Origin: Schizochytrium sp. CCTCC M209059
Taxonomy: Eukaryota > Sar > Bigyra > Thraustochytrida > Thraustochytriidae
Length of the DNA: 64,000 bases
NCBI GenBank assembly: GCA_000818945.1
Contig: KN805398.1
Location: 322,166 to 386,165 of the forward strand
Direction: 5' to 3'
Shown: positions 40,401 to 49,400 of the stretch, in pieces
Layout: each line of letters starts with the position of its first letter
Numbering within the stretch: the first letter of the stretch is position 1
The notes under the pieces: model-generated
The model's input: only the letters and a program-made list of their open reading frames with translations
Told to the model about the DNA's origin: nothing
Database searches by the model: none
Made by a program: the position numbers and the translations under genes

Positions 40401-43400
40401 TGAAAGGCGCAAGCCTTGTCGGCGACGTTAATGTACAAGCTCTTGCCCTTGCGGACCACTTCCTTCTCCAGAACAGGATCCAACATCGGATCAAGGTCTT
40501 CCTCCACACCGGCAACAATGAGCGCCAAACCCTCGCTCATGGCAAGCTCGAGGTGCTCGCGGAGCTTGGGAGAATTCATTTGCACTACGCCAAAGCTCGG
40601 AAGCCGCTCGGCGCGCGTTTCCTTGCGAACGAGCCAGTTCAATGCTTGTCCCTGAGGATCGACGAGAAGCGGGTAGCGCGAACTCTGCGTGACCAAGATG
40701 CCGTTCTGTACGCTCAGAGGGTCCGAGGGGAGACCATCGAGTCCCCAGTCGCTCACTGTTGCCGCATCGACGAGGAACGAAATCGGGTTCACCTCTTCCG
40801 ACACAGGCACGCCCAGCGAAGCAGCCTCGCGCACCAGCTTGTGCTGCACAAGATCCTCTCGGAATTCCTGATTGAAAGCGCCACAGTACGAGACGAATGC
40901 ACACGAGACGGCAACGTCGCCCACAAGGCGACGTTTCTGTGCCGCGAACATGGCCTTGTCTTCACTCCACCGCCGCCGCTCATTGGCAAGGCCGTTGATG
41001 AGCGAGGCTGCCTGCGTCATTTTCTTTTGCAAGAGCTTTGCGTTCTCTTCAATACCGGCCTTTTCGCGCAGCTTTGCGTTAAAAGAGTCCTGAAGCTCGT
41101 GCAGCGTCTGCTTACAGGCATCGAGGCGCATCGAGGCCTCGTCGAGATTCGTCTGCGCCGTCTCAAGCTCGGAGGAAGCCAGCGCTAGCGCCTCGAGCTT
41201 GGGCTTGACAATCTTGGATGCCTCGTGATACGATCGCATGGCGTGAACCCAGGTGCACAGGCCTTCAGCCGCAGCAGACGCTGACTTGGCCACCGCAGGC
41301 GTAAAGTTGCTCAAGTTCAGATAAGGCATCATAAACTCAATCGTTTCGTCGTTGATCAAGTCCTTGCCGGACTTGGAGAACTCGAGAAGGTCCTTGAGGA
41401 AGGATGCACTGCCCATCATCTTTTGCGCGTGCGAGTACGAGGGCTCCACAAAGGTCACCTGCTGCTTCTTCACGGTGAGCGTGCATTCCTTGACAGGATT
41501 CAGGCGCGCCTTAAAGAGAATGAGCACTCCATCAAAGACAAGCTTAATGATGTCACTTGGCTTTGCAAGCTTTTTCACCTCGTTGATGTGCGCAGGTTTG
41601 ATCGATTTGATCGCGCTCTCCGCTTGATCAAGGTACGGCTGCGCTTGCGCCAAATCCTGCTCGCATGCCTCCTTTTCAAGCTTGATGCGGGCGGCGTCCT
41701 CTTCGCAGTCGCCCTTGATCAAATTGACCTTGTCCTGCTCCTTTTTGGCTTCAAGACTCTTAGTCTCCAAGTCCCCGATCATTCGGTTGGTCTCCTTTGT
41801 GGTCTTGAGTAATTTCTCTTGCTCCTGCGCCAAAACGAGCTTGAGCTCCTCGACATCGGCCGCGCCCTGAATCAGCTTCTCGAGTCCAAGACTGATGCGT
41901 TCCTCCTTCTCTTGCAAGCGGGCCAACTTGGTCTCGTACTGCACCTTGAAGGTGTCAATAAACGAAAGATACGACTTGGGCGTCTGGTAAACCTGGCGCC
42001 GCATCTTCTTCTCATATTCGGTGCACGAGTCCACCACAATACGATGCACAGAGCCCATAAACTCCACCAAGCTGGCGCGTACAGCGGGGTCGTCGTCCGC
42101 GGAACCGTCCTCGGACCTCAAGTACATGCCATGTTCTCCAGGATGGTACGAGCCAATCAAACCATTCGCCACATCCTTGAGGGCTGCATCTGGCCAGCGC
42201 AGGAACCAATTAATGGTACAGCAGTTGATGAGACCAGGAAACTTGCGTGCGCGCTCCGCAAAGTGCACATTGACAGGTGACATGCAGAGTACGACATGCA
42301 GACGATCGCGGCATGAGTCAAAGAAGAACTGCCGCAGCGTGGCCGGACTGATCTCAAAGTCAGCGCCACGCTCACGCAGAGCGTGTTGCTCGAGGTCGGC
42401 CGTGAGGCCAATCATGTCCTCCTTCGAGAAGAGTCCGGGAATCTCGCCCGTCATGAGCAGCATATTCAGCACCTCCAAAAAGCCTTCTTCCTTGATGTCC
42501 TGATCCGTGAACAAAAAGGTCACGTCGCGTCTTTCTTGTCCCGCCACGCGATAAAGAGAGCGAAGGTCATCGAGCAGAGAACTCACGTTGTAAGACTTGG
42601 TCGGCGTAATCTGAAACAGATCGTAACCAGCAATGTAGGACGCCAGCTTGGTCAAGCTCTGCTTTCCACTGCCTCCCACGCCCACAAGGAGGGCCGAACC
42701 GCGCGGCATGCTAATGATGCGGGAAATGCGAAGCAAATTGTTGAGAGCGTCGTCAAAGAGCACCAGCTTGAGAGCCTTCGACGGCTCCTCAGTGTTTTGC
42801 TTGAGCATAAAGTTTGCCACGCGCTCGCGGAGACCGCCCAGCCGCCCGCCGTGCTCGTACACCTTGGGAGCCTTGGCCACCACGTCGCCATCTACGTCAA
42901 GAACGTCATCGCGCAGAAAGTTCACAAAGGGCTCAGCAGATTTCTTCACAATCTCCAGGCCCATGTCGGCCTGTACACGTGCCGCGCCATCGAGGTCTTC
43001 GCTGCCGCCTTCCACGGACCCGGAGCTGTTGGCGCCGTTGGCACCATCCTTGTGCTGCTGCTGGACAAGCTGGGAGTCCTCAAAATCGCTACGAATAGCT
43101 GTTTTCGCAGCAAGAGCGTCGCCAAAATTGTCCTGCAGCACGATAGCAGCATGGTCAAGATAGCGCAGCTTGTCTGTCTGATCCACAAGCTTGTCGCAGA
43201 ACACACGCTCGCACTCGTGTTTCCAGAGCTTGACAAGGGTCAGCGCTTGGTCCTCGTTCGGTGCAGACACACTACAGTTGAGAATCGTCTCCTTCGGGCA
43301 GAGCAAGATGCCCTGAAAGACGCGGCTCACATCGCGCATGTTAAAGACGTAGTGGAACTTGCGCGGCGTAGGCAAGAATTTGCGCTGAGCCCACTGCCAA

Positions 43401-46400
43401 ACCTGAATCGTGGCCGAGGTTAGCTTGCCAATAACCTCTTGTGCCGCACCCGACAGCATGCCATCGTCGCCCGAGAACCGGCCCGCCAACATCTGGCCAT
43501 AAATGTTGTTGATGGACGTCATCGACGGGAGCACCATGTTAAAGATAAAAAAGTGCCGCTTCAATCGGTTCGGGACGTCGTTGTGGCCGCCACCCGGGTG
43601 AGCCATGGCCGCGACGTACTGAAGATCTTCGCAATGCTTCATGTCGCCGCGCTTGTCTTTGTCCAGGAACGCAAAGCAATCAAACTCGATCAGCTGACGC
43701 GCAAACTCGAGGGTTGGCTGATCGCCCCACTCGTTGATCGAAGGCATGGAAATGTCGTCCAAAAAGACGGTCATCTTCTTTCCGCCAGCGGGACCAAAAT
43801 TCTTGCCGCCTCGTTTGTCGAGCTCGCTCTCGATCGCGTTCTGCAGACCAATTGGCTTGGTCGCCGAGCTAAAGTTCACGCGCTTCACGGTCCGGACAGA
43901 TGGGTCAAGCTTGGCAAAGAACATGAGTGCCGTCGACGTCTTTGCTGTGCCTGAACCGCCGACCATCATCACGGGGAGTCCCTGCTGATGCATGCTGTCA
44001 AGCAAGAAGCACGCTCGCGTGCTATCCATGGTGGGGACAAGCAAATTGCTAAAGTCTAGCGTACTCTCGGCGCCCAAGGCCTTGTTGGCGGAAAGGTCTC
44101 CACTGTTGAGGCCCTCTACTCCGTCGATAGAGTCGCGTTGCGCCTGAGGGTTGGCCGAAGAATCCGCATGCGACGATTTCGACTCAATTACAGGGTACTC
44201 CCATGCCTCTGGGTCCCACGACTGCCACGTTAGCGATCCAAGATCCACAACATACTCAAAAGAGGTCTCATCTTGCTCCTCAAGCTCAGGAAGCATGTCG
44301 CGGTCGATTGATCGAAGGTAGTCGTCGAAACGATGTCTGCCCTCTGGCTCGAGATTGCCTCCAAAGGACCAGAGCAGCGACATCACAAAAAGCTTCTCAA
44401 GCTCCTCCTCCATCTCGACGACAGTGTCACTCAGTTTCACCGAGGACATCATTGACGACAAGAGACTCAGAAGATTTGAGATCTTGCCCACGCGAGAAGT
44501 CTGGATGACCTCATCGCCAAAATCAGCGCGTGCAAGCTTCTGATAGAGCTCGCCCGGATCAGAGGGAGACCAAGTTCCAATCCACTTTGACAGCATGGTA
44601 GCAAGAAAGGCGGCTTGTTCCGGATCTTGTTTTTGCATCCACGATTTGGCCACAGCGTACCAGTCGAGGTCGCTTTCCGAAACGTAGATAATGCCAGCGC
44701 GAGAGACTGTGGCAGGCGAAGCATTGCGCAAAGACTCGACCTCAAAAAGAATTCGGTTCTGGTCGGTCATTGGGATCCGGTCGCCGTTTGCAAGGGTGAG
44801 GATCTTGTTGTCGTCCAAGACGGTGTTGAGATCCTCGATCCAGATTGCGTCGACGGGTCCATCGCAAATGAGCCATGTGTTGAAACGGTTGCTTCGTTGA
44901 TTCATCTTTGCCCATGTTGCAGCGAAGACACCCGTCGTCCACTCGCCGGACACTTTGTCCACCTCTCCATACATTTCCGCAGCACGGATCGCTTTCGGAT
45001 TGATACGCGCAAACTTGTAGGTCACGTCGGAGGCCTTGGAGAGAGCAGCCGCGAGCGTATTGCAAATCTCCGTCTTGCCTCCACCCGTAGGCCCAACGAG
45101 CATAATGCCGTGACGAACCTTGTACGTTTCGTAGAGCTGAACAACCTTTTTCACCCAGGCGTCCTCGAGAATGAGGCCCTTGGCCAGCGCCACCTCCTTG
45201 ATCGCCGGCTCAATCTCGGGATGAATCGAGACTGGAGGCGAGGTGCATTTGGGAAAGAGATCCGTGAGCAGAGAGAGAAAGAGCGGAACGTCCTGTGCAA
45301 CGAGCTTGGACAGGTTCATGTCCCGAAGCGTGCGGTACATGAGAAAGTCTTCAGGTTTTTCGAGGTTCTCACGCTTGTTGGCGCCGCACGTGCGCAAGAC
45401 GCTGAGAATGTTGCGAAGACCAAAGTCGTAGTGCTTTTGCTGAGACAGCTGTTCCTCGCAAAGCTTGTAGAGCTGAGCAAATTTTTTCGCCAGCGAAGTA
45501 AAGGTTGTGTAGCCAACGCTGCAAAGCTTGACCTTCATAATGATCATGCGATCGGGAACCATCATAGCGACACCACGGAAAAGCGACTTGAGGTTCTCAG
45601 GGAGCTCTTGGCGGCCAGCGTAGCCAGGGTTCATCGTAATGAAAAATCCGCAAACGGGGTTCAGGTGGCACGGCGTTGGGTCTCCAGGAAAGGAAAACGA
45701 GGTCGCGTGTGCCTTTTTGGCATTTTGGATGGCGAGGACTTGCTGAGCCACCACAGAGAGAACTGGCAGTGTAATGCGATTAAATTCGTCAAAGCATCCC
45801 CAGAGACCGCCCTGGCACAGACCCTTGAAGATCTTTGCGCAATCCAAGTACGAGAATTGGTCGCTGCAGTTGCTGACCATGACATAAACACCCAGAGCGC
45901 GACCCATATCCTTGACGGTTTCGGTTTTACCCGTGCCGGCGGGACCCGCAGGTGCACCTCCAAAACCCATGCCAAGCGCCTGCGCAAGCGTGATGTAGCA
46001 GCGGTCGGTAAGCGGAGTGATGACGAGACGGTCACGGCATCCAAGGTACTCGTACGAGTAGTTGAACTCAATATCCGTGATGCTAATGGCAAGGGCACCA
46101 CTGTCTGAGACGGCATCCTTGCCGTCGGGTCGCCACTCGAAGCGACACTGCTTTTGCCACTCAAAATCACTCGGATCGGAAATCTTCTTAACCTTGTGAA
46201 GCGCCGCAATGTCCGTAATGACATCGCGCTGGTGAACCTGAATCGTCACAAGGCTTTCCATCTTGATACGGTTCATTTTCGTCCCCAGATCGGTGAGGCA
46301 CCATGAAGAGAGTTCGGAGAGAATTTGCGCTGCCTTTGCGCTGCAGTCCTTAAGAGCGGTCTTCTTTTGCTTGCATACGTGAAGGGCTTCGGCGCAGTCT

Positions 46401-49400
46401 GCGCTCCAGTTGAGCTGGATTGCCAACAAAGCAAATTGGCCAGGCAAAGCGTCCACAACGGGGCGCAACTGCGAAGCATCAGTGATTGCACCGGCACGTG
46501 CCGCGCAGTCACGTGCCACATCCTTCATCGTGTTGCGATGCTCCGCCAAAAGGTCCATGAGCCAGTCCTCAATGTTGCCCTTGCATTGGACACGGGCACT
46601 GAGAGGAATGCGCTCTTCGTCGACGCCAATACGAGAGAAAAAGCCCTCGATGAACTGCGAATTCTCTGCATCGTGAACAACTTCGTCGATGGAATCGAAG
46701 ATCTTCTCGTAGAACGGCTGAATAGCCAGCGGGTCGGAACCTTGCGAAAGAACCTGCAAGAGGACTGGATTCGACACAAAATAGAAGCGTGGGAACTTGT
46801 TCCGCTTCTGCTCGAGGTAGCCCTCGAGGCTCTTTTGGCACTTTTCCAGCTCGTTGTAAAAGACAATGAGGTTCTGCTTCAGGATATCGTTCTGGCAGGC
46901 CTGAATGACATTCTTGGTTGCAAAGGCCTTGCGCATGACCTTGTCAAAGTCCTTGTCAATTTTCTGAAACTTCTTTGCTTCCATGGGCAGCTGCTTGGCA
47001 ATGTCTCCACCAGAGAATACGCTCTCCAGAGAGCACCAGAGAGTCTGTACTTTGATCCAGCGCTCGAGGGTCTCGGCCGTGTCTGACGTCGTCACGAGCA
47101 TGGCTTGCGCCTCGTTTTTAAAGGGAAACACATGCCGCATCGTGAGCATGGTTTGAAGCTGCATTTGGGAGTCCTCAAGGTCCTCGACAATGGGAAGAAC
47201 ATTTTTGAAGACGTAAATTCCGCGAGATTTCCAAACAACAAAGTCGAACTCGCGAAGCTGCCAAGCCTCGGCAATTTCGGCGATCTTATTTTGGATTTGT
47301 AGCTGCTTGTCAGCACTGTCGCAAATCTCCTCAATCTCCTCTGCAACGGGGATAAGATTAGCGTCCAGAAGCGCACAAAGGCGGAATTCAGGGCCGACCA
47401 CAAATTCCGTTCCGCACTTGCGCGACACCTCGGTCCAGTGGCGTTGCATAATGCTTGGCTTGGCGAGCGCCTGTAGCAAGGGCAAGACCACCGTGAATTC
47501 GTCGATTTGTTTCTTGAGGTCCTTGTATGCGTCCCAGTCGCGGAGCTTACCGGGCATTTTTTTGCAGCGCGTAGCAAAGGCGTCCATCTTGACGGCCATG
47601 GCATCAATCTCGTCACGGACCTTTTCCCATTCGATTTGCTTCCAGTCATCGATGGTGTCGATGACGTCAGTGTACAGTTTGTACAGCTGGTCGAGCAGAA
47701 CGAGCTCCTTTTTGGTCTTTGTCAACTCCGGGTAACTTGTTGCCTGAAGCGCAAAAAGTTCTTCTCCGTTGCGGTACAGGTTGAACTTGCGCTCACGAAT
47801 CTCATACTCCTCGTGGAACCTACGCAGACGATCGACAGCAACCTTTGGTGAGATCCCGGGCACCATGGGGCCGTTGGCAACGAAATCGTTCCGAAAGACG
47901 ATAACGTCATTGACAAACTCTTTGATGTCACGAAGCAGCTTGCGTTTGAAAGACTCCTGAAGCTCGCCAAGCTCGTCGGTGACGCGCTCTGCGTAGTCCA
48001 CGAGGCACTCCCACCGGTAGCGAAGGACCTCTTTGTTGTCATTCTCCTGATCACCCAGACCCTGAGATCCAACAAATCGCTCCAGCATGCTGTACATGTC
48101 GAGAACGGGTGATATTTCTTGTTCAATGCCCGACTCGCGCTCGCGAATTTCTCGCAAAACGTCCATGATGCTCGAGAGTTCTTGAAGCACGTCCGAGTTT
48201 GAGCTGCTTGACTCCTTGTGCACAAGCTTTTTAATGTTCTCGCTGCGCTTGAGACGCTGCTCTGTCTGCTTCATGTAGTTGTAGAGATCTTCCATGTCGC
48301 CGCGCGCCTGCTCGTGGAGAAATCGCGAAAAGGTGAGCTTCCAGGTCTGCACCTCGTAGCGTAAGTTGTTCTTGAGTGTGGACGTGTTGATCGACATTGC
48401 GCCAATGACATGCATGGAGGTAATCTCGTTGATTTGTCGATCGACCTCCTGAAACTCCATGAGCTTGGCCTCGTACTCGGGCAAGGTCGGCTTGGTGGCC
48501 ATGAACTTGGAATAAGCACGGTCCTTGTCGTCGCTCCAGAGCCACTGATACTCGTAGAAGCGCTCAAGGTACTTTGTGACGTTTTGTTTGAGGCCTTGGA
48601 CTGATCCGGTGAGGAGCAAGCACACGACGGCGATCTGCAGGTCGCACGTGATTTCGTCAAAAAAGGTTTTACGCTCTGCCTCTGGAACAAGGTCCTGGTC
48701 CCAATCGTAGAGCGATTTGGAGCACTTGAGCACGGCGAGCGCAGACTTGTTGATGGCGCTTTGCACGTCTTCGAGATCCGGGGTGATCTGCACCTTGGGG
48801 GTCTGCAGGTTGACAAAGAGCTCAAAAAAGGGGCGCTCCACAAAGAGGAAGCCGCCACCTGCACCGCTCCCGCGGTTTCCAACACGCTCCTTGATCATGT
48901 TGAGCGAGTTCTTGGTGCACTTGAGAAGAGCACAATACATTTTGAAGCGGTAATTGCGCTTAACATTGGTAATCTCTTCTTGAGAAACGGCGTCAATGTG
49001 TGGATCGAGAGGGTAGCTCTGCACCAGTTCCATGAGATCGTTGACGGCGTGCTCGATCTCGACATTCTTGCCATGGAGGAACTTGGACTGCACGCGAATG
49101 CGTTTCTCCTGCATTGCAACAAAGTCGCTGAGCTGCGTGCTGCGGTCCGAGGGCAGATCGACAAGAACGGTCTTCGAGACGACCTTGAGGTTCTTTTCGA
49201 TGCGGTTCTCGATAATGTCGTTGATGTTGGTGACGAGTTCCTCGAGCTTGGCAAGGCCTGTATGGATGTGATGTTTGTATGCGTCAATGTTCATGGACGT
49301 CCAGGTGAGCGTAATCATGCCAGGACGCAGTTTGTACTCCATATCGCGCATGTGCGGTTTGAGAAGATCAGCGGCCACGGGGATTACACGTCGCGTCACG

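Noticed and set aside
44615..46108. A 497-codon plus-strand open frame
   Set aside because: It lies antisense to the dynein AAA1-AAA2 region, whose codons carry intact conserved motifs. It is a GC-driven shadow with no recognisable domain.
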